DNA from: Staphylococcus delphini
GTDB lineage: Bacteria; Bacillota; Bacilli; Staphylococcales; Staphylococcaceae
DNA length: 64,000 bases
Assembly (NCBI RefSeq): GCF_900636325.1
Contig: NZ_LR134263.1
Coordinates: forward strand, 1,488,001 to 1,552,000
Direction: 5' to 3'
Part shown: positions 37,795 to 48,257 of the stretch, piece after piece
Layout: each line of letters starts with the position of its first letter
How positions within the stretch are numbered: the first letter of the stretch is position 1
Notes under the pieces: model-generated
What the model was told of the DNA's origin: nothing
What the model saw: only the letters and a program-made list of their open reading frames with translations
Databases searched by the model: none
Translations under genes and position numbers: made by a program

Positions 37795-37804
37795 ATATTT
37801 TAAC

Positions 37805-37836
37805 AGGCTGGGACTTTGTGGTTTCCAGCCTTTTTT
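37805..37836 (+). terminator. Terminator after ribU
   Basis: AGGCTGG (37805-37811) pairs with CCAGCCT (37825-37831), followed by a T6 run; member of the CTGGGA hairpin family. Confidence 0.85.
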
Positions 37837-37941
37837 ATAGTTAATGAGTGAAGCAATAGTTAAACAATAAAGCGATTGATGTAAAAAATGTTCGCATATG
37901 ATTTCTTTCAATACAAAGCGAGTCTTCATTCAAAACATAAA

Positions 37942-37989
37942 AAAAATAGATTGAGTAGCATGGTGAACAAACCATTTTTCTACTCAACC
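37942..37989 (-). terminator. Terminator after the ferredoxin gene
   Basis: On the reverse strand TTGAGTAG...CTACTCAA with an inner ATGGT/ACCAT stem is followed by a run of T's (37941-37947 read in reverse). Confidence 0.75.
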
Positions 37990-38057
37990 CTCATCTTAGT
38001 TTACTTAGACCTTAAGTTGTTTTATATTAATATTAAAGACAGTGTCCTCAATATGAA

Positions 38058-38336
<279 letters not shown>

Positions 38337-38408
38337 TCACATTATAATTTTATTGTAGTTCTGTGTACCCAATTTTTCAATATATACGTTTTTAATCGAG
38401 GTCTAAAC

Positions 38409-39356
38409 ATGAAACAATTAATTCTATATCTCTATCATCATGCATCAGCCTACAAAACTAAAAAAAGCATCTTTAATATTATCATAGGTAAAAAATCTCA
38501 TCAAACTTTTTTTGATGCTGTTACTTTAAATATATTATCACTTTACGGCTGTGCACCCAAATTAAAATATGAACAGTTCGAACAAATGATTAGTCACGAG
38601 TCACACCATTATCCGACGATTCAAACAAGCAATCGGATGACGTATTCAACTTTAGACGCAACTTTTAAAGCATTACAGCTATTAGTTCAAACGGTTTCTC
38701 ATATACAACACAAGCAACGGACCTTTCTGCCTATCACGTCACAAGTTGACATTCACGAAGCTGTACGCCTCATTTATTATGAAATTGAGCAACAGCACTT
38801 ACAAGACGCATTTGAAGAAGAGGTCACAACATTATTTAAAATGCTATCCGAGAAACATGACACGTTATATACGCATTACTTATTGACTGGATATGATGAA
38901 CCGATGTACACGTTTGCCCAAATAAGCATGATTGAGTCCATTGATATCCATGATTTATATACTGCATATTACGAAGAGTTATTGTCCATATATCTTTTCA
39001 TTCAAAATTCTGATGCATTTCCAATACTTTCACAATGTATGATGCCTATAGAAGTGTCCGATCGCGTCATCCAAACGTTACAATTGCTGCAAAAAGGGTA
39101 TTCGATAGCAAAAGTCTCACAAATTGAGCAAGTACGGGAAACGACGATAGAAGATCATATTCTTGATTTGTTTATGAAGCAACTTTTAACAAACTATGAT
39201 GATTTCTTTACACATCCGTATCATCAATTTCTTAAATTTTATCAAGAGCAACCTTATCAACGGCTAAAACTGTACAAAGAACAATTTGACGCATTATCCT
39301 ATTTTGAACTTAAACTCGCGATTATCGGCAGCGCAAAAGGAGAATTACATGCTTAA
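38409..39356 (+). CDS. YpbB-like helix-turn-helix protein (HTH_40), helicase partner
   Basis: Protein of 315 residues of unknown biochemical role; the C-terminal part has a helix-turn-helix pattern (LLQKGYSIAKVSQIEQVRETTIEDHIL) of the HTH_40 type found in Bacillus YpbB and in RecQ-associated proteins. It overlaps the following RecQ-like gene by eight bases, the same arrangement as ypbB-recS in Bacillus, so the two probably act together in DNA repair or recombination. That is inference from linkage. Confidence 0.75.
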   Translation: MKQLILYLYHHASAYKTKKSIFNIIIGKKSHQTFFDAVTLNILSLYGCAPKLKYEQFEQMISHESHHYPTIQTSNRMTYSTLDATFKALQLLVQTVSHIQHKQRTFLPITSQVDIHEAVRLIYYEIEQQHLQDAFEEEVTTLFKMLSEKHDTLYTHYLLTGYDEPMYTFAQISMIESIDIHDLYTAYYEELLSIYLFIQNSDAFPILSQCMMPIEVSDRVIQTLQLLQKGYSIAKVSQIEQVRETTIEDHILDLFMKQLLTNYDDFFTHPYHQFLKFYQEQPYQRLKLYKEQFDALSYFELKLAIIGSAKGELHA

Positions 39357-40725
39357 AGATGCTTTAAAACAATATTTTGGCTTTACAACATTTCGCCCTG
39401 GTCAAGAAAGGATTATTTCTAGCGTTTTAGAAGGGCAACATACATTGGGGATTTTACCGACCGGAAGTGGTAAGTCACTTTGTTATCAACTACCTACTTA
39501 TATGAAACAACAACCGACCTTGGTCATTTCGCCGCTCATTTCGTTAATGGACGACCAAGTGATGCAGATGAAAATGCAAGGCGAACACCGTGTCGTTGCG
39601 ATTCATTCAGGGATGGAACATGCGGCTAAAAAACGGGCACTCCAACAGCTCACGCAAGCTCGATTTATTTTTGTGGGTCCTGAATTTATTTTACAGCCGC
39701 ACCATTTTAATCTTTTCAAAAATATCCAATTTGGTATGATCGTGCTTGATGAGGTCCACTGTTTGTCTGAATGGGGATTTGATTTTAGACCACACTATGC
39801 CTTGATTGGTAATGTGACAAGTTATTTTAACGAAGCTACCGTACTTGCACTGACTGCTACTGCAACTCGACACTTGAAAGATGATATTCAACGGGTCATT
39901 CAAAAATCCATTCATGTTATTGAACACTCAATGGACCGACCGAATGTGGCATTATGTGTCAAATTCATGTCCTCTTATGAAGAAAAAGTGGATTGGTTAA
40001 TTGATACAATCGCAGCATCTGGTCCTACGATTATTTATGTGTCGTCCAAAAAAGTCAGTTTAGATTTAGCGACGTCGATTTATGAAGCAGGGTATTTAAC
40101 GGGGATATACCATGGGGATTTATCTTATCAAGAGCGTCATACCGTTCAGCAACAGTTTTTAAACAATGATATACGGATTATCGTTGCAACGAGTGCTTTT
40201 GGCATGGGCGTCAATAAACCAGATATTCGTACCATTATTCATTTTCATGTATCACCGACACCTTCAAGTTATTTACAAGAAATTGGACGTGCGGGTAGAG
40301 ATGGACTTCCAAGCCAAGCCATTGCGCTGTTTCAACCAGATGACCAGTATTTAATGGAGACGTTAGCATTAGTGAATATTATGCATGCCTCAGATGTGGA
40401 CCAATATGAAGTCGGTCAAATGATTGATATTGAAAAACGTGCCATTTTAGATGTATTAACGCAAGTTTTTTCATTTCAACAACTGAGACAAATATTCGCT
40501 CAAAATGAAGACATGAAAAGACAAGGTTATCGTCATATGTATCATTATATTTTAACCAAACAATGCCGACGCCAACATTTATTGAATTACTTTGGTATGA
40601 CGAAAAAAACAACAGATGCATGTTGTGATCAATGCGACACACTTAGCCCAGTTTATGAAAAAAATAAGAAAAAAGTTAAAAGAAAGTTAACTTACATTGA
40701 AAAGTTGGAAAATTTGTTTCATTAA
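39349..40725 (+). CDS. RecQ-family ATP-dependent DNA helicase (RecS-like)
   Basis: 3'-5' DNA helicase of 458 residues. Motif 0 FRPGQE (15-20), Walker A LPTGSGKS (36-43), Walker B as DEVH (LDEVHCLSEWG, about 134) where RecQ usually has DEAH, motif III TATAT, motif VI GRAGRDG, and a C-terminal zinc cluster (CRRQ...CCDQCD). It lacks an HRDC domain, so it is the short RecS/RecQ2 type. ATG 39349 follows AAAGGAG; the open frame upstream to 39286 overlaps ypbB and is rejected. Confidence 0.9.
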   Translation: MLKDALKQYFGFTTFRPGQERIISSVLEGQHTLGILPTGSGKSLCYQLPTYMKQQPTLVISPLISLMDDQVMQMKMQGEHRVVAIHSGMEHAAKKRALQQLTQARFIFVGPEFILQPHHFNLFKNIQFGMIVLDEVHCLSEWGFDFRPHYALIGNVTSYFNEATVLALTATATRHLKDDIQRVIQKSIHVIEHSMDRPNVALCVKFMSSYEEKVDWLIDTIAASGPTIIYVSSKKVSLDLATSIYEAGYLTGIYHGDLSYQERHTVQQQFLNNDIRIIVATSAFGMGVNKPDIRTIIHFHVSPTPSSYLQEIGRAGRDGLPSQAIALFQPDDQYLMETLALVNIMHASDVDQYEVGQMIDIEKRAILDVLTQVFSFQQLRQIFAQNEDMKRQGYRHMYHYILTKQCRRQHLLNYFGMTKKTTDACCDQCDTLSPVYEKNKKKVKRKLTYIEKLENLFH

Positions 40726-40898
40726 TTTTCACAACGCTTTCACTTTTAATTTAAACCCGCTATAATTTAGGGTAAATGGTATTAGGCGATTTAACGACAA
40801 CATAGAATTAAATAGATGTAATGAATTGATATTGAACGTATCAAGGTTTTACTTTCAAATCGTTATTGTACAATTGATATGGAAAGGATGAATGTTAA

Positions 40899-42260
40899 GT
40901 GTCAAAAGATAATTTCAAAGATGAGTTTGAACGCAGTCGTCAAGAAATTAAGTCCCATCATCATGACGAGGACGAGACAACTGATGCAATAAATGAAAAA
41001 GATGATCAACCTCAAGCAAGTCAGGAACAGCAACAACAGCAATTCCCGCCACGAAATGCTTCTAGACGCCACAGAAAAAGAGATTTCGGTATATCAAAAG
41101 CTAAACCTACACCTACAGAAAAAGATGCGCAGACTGACCGACAAGAAACAACAGCAGACAAGGGACAAGCGGACAAAAAAACAGGTCCGATTGGTGGCGT
41201 TAAAAAGAGCGATGACAATCATCTTAATCAAACACAACATGGTGCTGATGATAAGCATACTCAAACAGCTGATTCAACGCCAAGTGAACCAGCTAAGGAT
41301 GATGTGAAAGGGAAAACAGCCGCAACAACAGGTGCTGCAGCCGTTGGAACTGATGTAAATGCTCAAACAGCCAATAATCAAAAGCAACAACCTAAAGCGA
41401 AAAGCGAAGAAAAGAACAATCAACAAGAACACCACAAGAGTAAAAAGGCTTTGGCAACTGGGGCAAGTATAGGCGCGGCAGGTGCGGCAAAAGCAGACAT
41501 GACGAAAAATAACCAAAGCCCAAAACAAGACGAGCAGTCATCTTCCCAAGACAGCAAATCTCATTCGAACAAAGGGAAAAAAGCTGCGGCAGGTGCGGCG
41601 ACTAGTATAGGCGCTTCACGAGATCATGCGCAACAAACACCAAAACATCGACCAGAAACTGAATCATCAGAGACGACTGTTTCAAATGGATCTGGCGGTG
41701 GATTTTTCAAAAAGCTTTTACCGTTACTTGCTGCGATGATTCTTTTAGGTGCAGTTGCGATTTTCGGTGGCATGTATCTCTTTAATCAAGATCACCAAAA
41801 TGACAATCAGCAAGAAGTCGCACAAAAAGATGATGCGAAGAAAAATTCAGATGACAATCAACAAAGTCAATCTAAAGACAAAGACGACAAACCAGCTGAT
41901 TCTGATAAAGCGACAACTGCAAAAGATAGCGACGACAAGCGTAAGGATGACAACAATCAATCAGAGTCAGACGCCAATAATAGCGACAATGCAAATGCTT
42001 CAGATCCAAATGGGACATCCGATCCGAATAATAGTCAAAACGACGTGAATAATGGCAATGTCAATAATCAGCAAAATGCATATCAACAAGGCCAATCTGC
42101 TGGTGGACAGACTCATGTCGTGAATGGTAACCAAAACTTATATCGTATCGCGATTCAATATTACGGTAACGGGTCACCTGAAAATGTTGAAAAAATTAAA
42201 CGTGCGAACGGATTACAAAATAACAACATTTCGAACGGACAACAGCTCATTATTCCATAA
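40899..42260 (+). CDS. ebpS: Elastin-binding protein EbpS, LysM surface protein
   Basis: Cell-surface-associated membrane protein. A long hydrophilic N-terminal part rich in Gln, Lys, Asp and Ser (1-265), one clear transmembrane helix (about 271-295), a second low-complexity Asp/Asn/Ser-rich stretch, and a C-terminal LysM peptidoglycan-binding domain (about 404-453). Three Ala/Gly-rich blocks (140-150, 183-199, 227-240) look like degenerate repeats. In S. aureus the N-terminal part is reported to bind elastin; binding here is inference. TATAAT at 40761-40766 may be its -10. No signal peptide is seen. Confidence 0.9.
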   Translation: MSKDNFKDEFERSRQEIKSHHHDEDETTDAINEKDDQPQASQEQQQQQFPPRNASRRHRKRDFGISKAKPTPTEKDAQTDRQETTADKGQADKKTGPIGGVKKSDDNHLNQTQHGADDKHTQTADSTPSEPAKDDVKGKTAATTGAAAVGTDVNAQTANNQKQQPKAKSEEKNNQQEHHKSKKALATGASIGAAGAAKADMTKNNQSPKQDEQSSSQDSKSHSNKGKKAAAGAATSIGASRDHAQQTPKHRPETESSETTVSNGSGGGFFKKLLPLLAAMILLGAVAIFGGMYLFNQDHQNDNQQEVAQKDDAKKNSDDNQQSQSKDKDDKPADSDKATTAKDSDDKRKDDNNQSESDANNSDNANASDPNGTSDPNNSQNDVNNGNVNNQQNAYQQGQSAGGQTHVVNGNQNLYRIAIQYYGNGSPENVEKIKRANGLQNNNISNGQQLIIP

Positions 42261-42271
42261 ATTTGATACAT

Positions 42272-42309
42272 GCAACCTTATCCTGAATCAATGGATAAGG
42301 TTGTTTTTT
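42272..42309 (+). terminator. Terminator after ebpS
   Basis: CAACCTTATCC pairs with GGATAAGGTTG, followed by T6. Confidence 0.9.
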
Positions 42310-42352
42310 ATTGCCGCTCTATTTGCAATGGAGACTGTCACAAACTTTTCCA

Positions 42353-42381
42353 TTTAGAATCACTATAAAAGTTGATATAAT
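42353..42381 (+). promoter_or_regulatory. Predicted promoter of ypdA
   Basis: TTTAGA (42353-42358), 17-base spacer, and TGATATAAT with the -10 TATAAT at 42376-42381. It predicts a leader of about 115 bases before ATG 42506. Confidence 0.5.
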
Positions 42382-42432
42382 GTATAAGGATTATCACAGT
42401 TCTTATCATATACGATGCTAGTATGAGAATTA

Positions 42433-42505
42433 GGAGGCAATATGAAACATTAAAGTAGCATAATTGACGTTTGTGAACGCATATTTTTAATGTTTCTGTA
42501 TAAAA
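42433..42505 (+). promoter_or_regulatory. ypdA leader: strong Shine-Dalgarno, micro-ORF and hairpin before the start
   Basis: AGGAGG (ends 42437) is followed by ATG-AAA-CAT-TAA (42442-42453), a three-codon ORF. A perfect 11-base inverted repeat, GAAACATTAAA (42444-42454) and TTTAATGTTTC (42486-42496), then separates this site from the real ypdA start at 42506, which has no good ribosome binding site of its own. Confidence 0.55.
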
Positions 42506-43492
42506 ATGAAAACTGTAGAGAGTATTATTATAGGCGGTGGCCCATGTGGATTGAGTGCTGCCATTGAACAAAAGAAAAAAGGTATCGATACGCTTGTTAT
42601 CGAAAAAGGAAATATTGTGGATGCGATTTACCATTATCCGACACATCAAACTTTCTTTTCATCAAGCGATAAATTAAGTATTGGCGACGTGCCTTTTATT
42701 GTAGAAGAATTAAAACCACGTCGAAATCAAGCATTAGTGTACTATCGTGAAGTTGTTAAACATCATCAACTCAAGGTCAATGCATTTGAGGAAGTGTTAA
42801 CAGTGAAAAAAATGCATGATCACTTCACTTTAACAACGACTAAAGATGTATATCAATGTCGCTATTTAACTGTTGCGACTGGTTATTACGGCCAACACAA
42901 CACGTTAGAAGTGGAAGGTGCAGAATTATCCAAAGTCATGCATTATTTTAAAGAACCACATCCGTATTTCGACCAAGACGTTGTCATTATCGGTGGTAAA
43001 AATTCTGCAGTCGATGCGGCAATTGAGTTAGAAAAAGCAGGTGCACGTGTCACTGTCATTTATCGAGGTGAGACATATTCACCAGCGATTAAGCCGTGGA
43101 TATTACCAAATTTTGAATCACTGGTACGTCGAGGTAATGTTCAAATGCATTTCAATAGTCAAGTGACAAAAATTACAGCAGATCAAGTGATATTTGAAAA
43201 AGAAGGGAAATCAATCACAATCGATAATGATTACGTGTTTGCGATGATTGGTTATCACCCAGATTATGACTTTTTGCAATCTATTGGCATCGACATTCAT
43301 ACTAATGAATATGGAACAGCACCGATATACAATTCCGAAACGTATGAAACGAACATCGAAAACTGTTATATCGCTGGGGTTATCGCAGCTGGCAACGATG
43401 CAAATACTATTTTTATCGAAAACGGTAAATATCATGGTGAAGCCATTGCCCGTGATATATTGACTAAAAAACAATCGCCATTAGAATCATAA
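42506..43492 (+). CDS. ypdA: YpdA, bacillithiol disulfide reductase (Bdr)
   Basis: FAD- and NADPH-dependent flavoprotein that reduces oxidised bacillithiol and completes the BSH/Brx cycle. 328 residues; FAD motif IIGGGPCGLSA with the conserved Cys14, second nucleotide motif VIIGGKNSAVDAA, and C-terminal AGVIAAGNDANTIFIENG. The protein is close to S. aureus YpdA along its length, so ATG 42506 is the right start despite the poor ribosome binding site. It lies downstream of ebpS, as in S. aureus. Confidence 0.93.
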   Translation: MKTVESIIIGGGPCGLSAAIEQKKKGIDTLVIEKGNIVDAIYHYPTHQTFFSSSDKLSIGDVPFIVEELKPRRNQALVYYREVVKHHQLKVNAFEEVLTVKKMHDHFTLTTTKDVYQCRYLTVATGYYGQHNTLEVEGAELSKVMHYFKEPHPYFDQDVVIIGGKNSAVDAAIELEKAGARVTVIYRGETYSPAIKPWILPNFESLVRRGNVQMHFNSQVTKITADQVIFEKEGKSITIDNDYVFAMIGYHPDYDFLQSIGIDIHTNEYGTAPIYNSETYETNIENCYIAGVIAAGNDANTIFIENGKYHGEAIARDILTKKQSPLES

Positions 43493-43522
43493 ATTGTATG
43501 AGTGTATACTCAAATCTTTATC

Positions 43523-43564
43523 AAAAAGCCTTTCGTCATTGATATTACTGATGAAGGGCTTTTA
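43523..43564 (+). terminator. Terminator after ypdA
   Basis: AAAAGCCTTTCGTCAT pairs, with two mismatches, with ATGAAGGGCTTTT; T's follow. Confidence 0.75.
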
Positions 43565-43993
43565 ATTATATATTGCATGACGCATTTTTATGGTATAATT
43601 TTTTCAACATATTGTATCATGGTTGTGAATATCGAGCATAGTTTACGCATTTCATACATGTGTAATTATCCGAATATTCTAACTAATCATATAAAAAACT
43701 GCGCATACGATTAATAACGAAATTGACTTGACTTACTAAATGACTAAAATGAATTCCAGAATGGAGCGATGATAATGATGCACATTAACTGTTAAAACCC
43801 CATTTCTTAATAAAGCCTGACTACTTACATGTCGCAAACACAATATTAATTTATATGCGATACACGCCACACACGATGCAAAAATTTTGTCTCATGTGTC
43901 TACATTTATTTTTAATTGTGATTCAGGTAAAGTGAGGCGCAACTACCAACCGTGATTTAAATATTTAATTTAAGAAATGGTAAGTGAAACAAC
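43565..43993. other. Long intergenic region and leader before the second MFS gene
   Basis: About 430 bases without a supportable protein gene. A promoter lies at 43722-43749 and implies a leader near 240 bases long. Within it GGAGCGATGATA precedes ATG-ATG-CAC-ATT-AAC-TGT-TAA (43775-43795), a six-residue micro-ORF. No known riboswitch or T-box consensus was recognised. Confidence 0.5.
43722..43749 (+). promoter_or_regulatory. Predicted SigA promoter upstream of the second MFS gene
   Basis: TTGACT (43722-43727) and TAAAAT (43744-43749) are separated by 16 bases. Confidence 0.55.
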
Positions 43994-45121
43994 ATGAAAA
44001 AGTCATTTAAAATATTGTTATTAGCAGAATCCTGTGCAGATTTTGCAGATGTATTATTCAAAGTTGCAGTTATTTCAAATATGTATGTCATTACACATTC
44101 TGTAATCGCCACCTCAAGCATACCAGTCATCATAGGGGTTTCAACTTTTGTTTCAAGTTTTTTCCTCCCTGTGCTAACAAGAAAGTTGCGCTTAAACGAG
44201 ATTTTACTCTACACGCAATTCACAAAAACAATCGCACTGACATGTTTGTTCGTATGGATGATTACGTTCAATTCACATATGATAGGCGTGACTTATAGCT
44301 TAGTCACAGTCATATCATTGATGGATGGGTTTGCCGGCCCAACGAGTGCTGCGCTCATTCCACGTTATGTGACGGATTTGACTCGAGCAAATTCGATATT
44401 AACTGTTTCTCATGAGGCGATTGAAGTGATCGGCTGGGGGATAGGCGGTGTGCTTGTCTTGTTAATAGGACTTCATCAAACGCTGATGTTCACTGTTATT
44501 TTATTTTGGTTAGCGAGTTTGATTTTGCTGTATTTACCTCAAGTCAATATCAAAATTGTCGAAAATGAAACACCAATAGACAGTATTTTCAAAAGATGGA
44601 AACATATCATTGCGCATCGTCAATTAAAGCTCATTCTCGGAATCAACACAATCGAAATCATAGCAAATTCAATTTGGGTATCCTCAATTATTCTCGCTTT
44701 TATTAGTGTTGTATTAGACGAAAGTGAGTCATATTGGGGTTATATCAATACGTTATACTCCATTGGTATCATTTTAGGTGGTTGGGGGATATTAAAATTT
44801 TCAAATGTGATGACTCAACACAAACCTTTGTGGGTCTTTATTTCGTTGATTTTAACTGCCTCGACGTTAGCATTGTCATTAATTTTTATCGATGCCATCA
44901 GTTTTCTAATTGCAACGTTATTCATTGGCTTCTTTTCGCAATTAAAGGAAATACCTGAAACGATATTGATTCAAGAGTCTGTTGAAGAAGATATACTGGT
45001 GCATGTTTATGTAGTCACGTTGGTGCTCAATACGCTCATTTTTTCAATCTCTATCTTTATCATGAGTGGATTAGCTGAAATCATGCTCGTACAAAACGTT
45101 TTTGGGTCACTGTCGTATTGA
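43994..45121 (+). CDS. MFS transporter, probably frameshifted near the 3' end
   Basis: Membrane protein of 375 residues with about 11 hydrophobic segments, resembling the DHA3/Mef-like efflux branch. The annotated frame ends in SLSY at 45121, but the -1 frame from the T5/G3 run at about 45099-45106 continues with FWVTVVLILIEAIIVF, a typical last transmembrane helix, and stops at 45172-45174. So the gene has probably lost its last helix through a one-base indel, or carries a sequencing error. Function unknown. The start has only a weak site (GGTAAGTG). Confidence 0.75.
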   Translation: MKKSFKILLLAESCADFADVLFKVAVISNMYVITHSVIATSSIPVIIGVSTFVSSFFLPVLTRKLRLNEILLYTQFTKTIALTCLFVWMITFNSHMIGVTYSLVTVISLMDGFAGPTSAALIPRYVTDLTRANSILTVSHEAIEVIGWGIGGVLVLLIGLHQTLMFTVILFWLASLILLYLPQVNIKIVENETPIDSIFKRWKHIIAHRQLKLILGINTIEIIANSIWVSSIILAFISVVLDESESYWGYINTLYSIGIILGGWGILKFSNVMTQHKPLWVFISLILTASTLALSLIFIDAISFLIATLFIGFFSQLKEIPETILIQESVEEDILVHVYVVTLVLNTLIFSISIFIMSGLAEIMLVQNVFGSLSY

Positions 45122-45191
45122 TTTTGATTGAAGCCATTATCGTTTTCATAGCTAGAAAGCAACTGGATACATGATGCTGTGAAAGTGCACA

Positions 45192-45234
45192 AAAATAGCC
45201 GTATCCCAATTACACAATTAGGAGCGGCTATTTT
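45192..45234. terminator. Bidirectional terminator between the MFS gene and ansA
   Basis: AAAATAGCCG (45192-45201) and CGGCTATTTT (45225-45234) pair perfectly and are suited to ending both convergent transcripts. Confidence 0.8.
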
Positions 45235-45274
45235 CATAGGGTATCTCTTTTTTGTATACAAACCGAGTGTCGTT

Positions 45275-46243
45275 TTAAACATTAAAATAATCTTGAATTT
45301 GAGCATGTTGAAAATCGTTGCTTAATGCGACGAGTAACTTTAATCTCGCTTTTTGACCGTTCAAACCATTCGAAAAGATCACACCTTTTTCAAATAATTG
45401 ATGTCCGCCCCCTTCATAGGCATAAACAGCACTCACAATCCCATTAAATGATCTGGATACTAGGACAATGGGAATATTTTTATCTAAACATGCATTGATA
45501 CCTGGCATCGCAGTATGAGGAAGATTACCTTGTCCGAGCGCTTCAATGACAAGACCATCCACATGACGTTCTGCATAAAAATCTAACATTTCGCTTCCCA
45601 TGCCCATATGTGCTTTAATTAACGGAATTTGAAGTGCTGCATTGACATTTGTTAAAAATTGACGTTCATACGGTCTGTGGTGAAAATAGACGCCTGCTTT
45701 AGTAATCACCCCAAGCGGACCGTGGTTTGGGCTTTGAAATGTATTCGTGTTTGAAGTATGTGTTTTCGTGACATTGCGCGCTGTATGTATCTCGTCATTG
45801 AAAACCACCATGACGCCTTTACCCGCGGATTCTTCTTCAATCGCTACACGAATCGCTGAAATAAAATTATACAAACCATCTGACCCAATCTCATTGGAAG
45901 AACGCATAGCTCCAGTAATAACGACCGGTTTAGACGTCGAAATCGTTAAGTCTAGTAAAAAAGCGGTCTCTTCTAACGTATCGGTACCATGTGTAATCAC
46001 AAAACCATCATAACGTGCTAAATGGTTCGGATCTTCAATGATTTCTTTTAAAATTTTGACATTATCAATTGTCATATGTGGAGAAGGGACATTAAAAGGC
46101 ATCTGTTCATCTATGTTAGCGTATTGTGCAATGACGTCTTGATGATGCGTAATCGGATTGTCATCATTCGTCATCACTTTATTCGATTCATCTTCTGACA
46201 TACTAATTGTGCCACCTGTATGGATGACTAATAAATTTTTCAT
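45275..46243 (-). CDS. ansA: L-asparaginase
   Basis: Hydrolyses L-asparagine to aspartate and ammonia, 322 residues. First catalytic Thr in HTGGTIS (Thr11) and second triad in THGTDTLEETA (Thr87, Asp88), with the TGAMR and later THTSN segment providing the rest of the site. No signal peptide is visible, so the protein is cytosolic (type I-like). GGAGGAACC precedes the start on the reverse strand. It is divergent from cmk. Confidence 0.93.
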   Translation of the reverse strand: MKNLLVIHTGGTISMSEDESNKVMTNDDNPITHHQDVIAQYANIDEQMPFNVPSPHMTIDNVKILKEIIEDPNHLARYDGFVITHGTDTLEETAFLLDLTISTSKPVVITGAMRSSNEIGSDGLYNFISAIRVAIEEESAGKGVMVVFNDEIHTARNVTKTHTSNTNTFQSPNHGPLGVITKAGVYFHHRPYERQFLTNVNAALQIPLIKAHMGMGSEMLDFYAERHVDGLVIEALGQGNLPHTAMPGINACLDKNIPIVLVSRSFNGIVSAVYAYEGGGHQLFEKGVIFSNGLNGQKARLKLLVALSNDFQHAQIQDYFNV

Positions 46244-46313
46244 TTAGGTTCCTCCTCGTAAAATGGTCCATTATTATGATAAAATATTGTTAAACAAACG
46301 ACAAGGAAGGTAA

Positions 46314-46976
<663 letters not shown>

Positions 46977-47067
46977 TTTATTTTATTCAAACTTATCTAA
47001 ATTTCTTGACAATTCAAGACTTTTATAAGAAGTTATTATTATGTAGTAGTATAAGGAGGCAATCATG

Positions 47068-48249
47068 ATGACTGAAGAATTCAATGAATCAATGATTAAT
47101 GACATTAAAGAGGGCGATAAGATTACAGGAGAAGTACAACAAATTGAAGATAAGCACGTTGTTGTTCACGTCAATGGCGGTAAATACAACGGTATTATTC
47201 CAATTAGCCAACTTTCCACTTATCATGTAGAAAATGCAAACGAAGTGGTCAAAGTCGGTGACGAAATTAGCGCTTATGTGACTAAAATTGAAGTTGATGA
47301 AGAAAACGAAACAGGTAGTTACATCCTATCTAAACGTAAATTAGAAGAAGAGCAATCTTATGCTTATTTACAAGAGAAATTAGACAACAACGAAACGATT
47401 GAAGCGAAAGTAACTGAAGTCGTTAAAGGTGGTTTAGTTGTGGATGTAGGTCAAAGAGGTTTCATTCCTGCATCATTAATTTCAACTGATTACATTGAAG
47501 ATTTCTCAGATTATGAAGGACGTGTGCTTGAACTCAAAGTTGAAGAGCTTGAACCTGAAAAAAATCGCGTCATCTTAAGCCGTAAAGCCGTAGAAGCAGA
47601 AGAAAACGAAAAGAAAAAAGCAGAATTATTACAATCGATTAAAGCTGGCGACGTAATTGAAGGTAAAGTGGCGCGTTTAACTAACTTTGGCGCATTTATT
47701 GACCTTGGTGGCGTTGATGGTTTAGTCCATGTTTCTGAGTTATCTCACGAACATGTAAAATCACCAGAAGAAGTGGTTTCTATTGGTGATACTGTTAAAG
47801 TTAAAGTTCGTTCAGTTGAACAAGATTCTGAACGTGTGTCATTATCAATTAAAGATACATTACCAAGTCCATTTGAAACAATTCAAGAAAAATATAGTGA
47901 AGGCGACATTGTTGAAGGTAAAGTAATGCGCTTAGCTTCATTTGGTGCATTTGTTGAAATCGGCAGTGGCTTACAAGGTCTTGTGCACATTTCAGAAATT
48001 AGCCATAAACATATCGGTACACCTGGCGAAGTTCTTGAACCAGGTCAAACTGTTCAAGTTAAAATTTTAGGTATTAATCCTGAAGAAGAACGTATTTCAC
48101 TCTCAATTAAAGCAGCAAACTCAGAAGAAGAAACTGAAGAAGCTTCTGAGGAAACAACACAACACTATACACAACCTGCTGATGAAAACGAAAACAACCC
48201 AACTTTAGGTGACGTTTTCGGTGATAAATTGAAAGACTTGAATTTATAA
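47068..48249 (+). CDS. rpsA: 30S ribosomal protein S1
   Basis: RNA-binding ribosomal protein of 393 residues with four S1 (OB-fold) repeats (roughly 15-90, 105-170, 190-260 and 275-345), fewer than the six of Proteobacteria, as is usual in Firmicutes. The last repeats carry the GxVxRLxxFGAFV pattern twice. AAGGAGG is eight bases before ATG 47068 and five before ATG 47065; the S. aureus protein starts at the equivalent of 47068. The C-terminal tail is acidic. Confidence 0.94.
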   Translation: MTEEFNESMINDIKEGDKITGEVQQIEDKHVVVHVNGGKYNGIIPISQLSTYHVENANEVVKVGDEISAYVTKIEVDEENETGSYILSKRKLEEEQSYAYLQEKLDNNETIEAKVTEVVKGGLVVDVGQRGFIPASLISTDYIEDFSDYEGRVLELKVEELEPEKNRVILSRKAVEAEENEKKKAELLQSIKAGDVIEGKVARLTNFGAFIDLGGVDGLVHVSELSHEHVKSPEEVVSIGDTVKVKVRSVEQDSERVSLSIKDTLPSPFETIQEKYSEGDIVEGKVMRLASFGAFVEIGSGLQGLVHISEISHKHIGTPGEVLEPGQTVQVKILGINPEEERISLSIKAANSEEETEEASEETTQHYTQPADENENNPTLGDVFGDKLKDLNL

Positions 48250-48257
48250 TCCATTTT

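Noticed and set aside
43502..43714. 70-codon open frame after ypdA
   Set aside because: It runs through the ypdA terminator hairpin and lacks a ribosome binding site; composition is that of AT-rich non-coding DNA.
43565..43993. T-box or known riboswitch before the second MFS gene
   Set aside because: I searched for the T-box core, SAM, FMN, TPP and lysine motifs by eye and found none.
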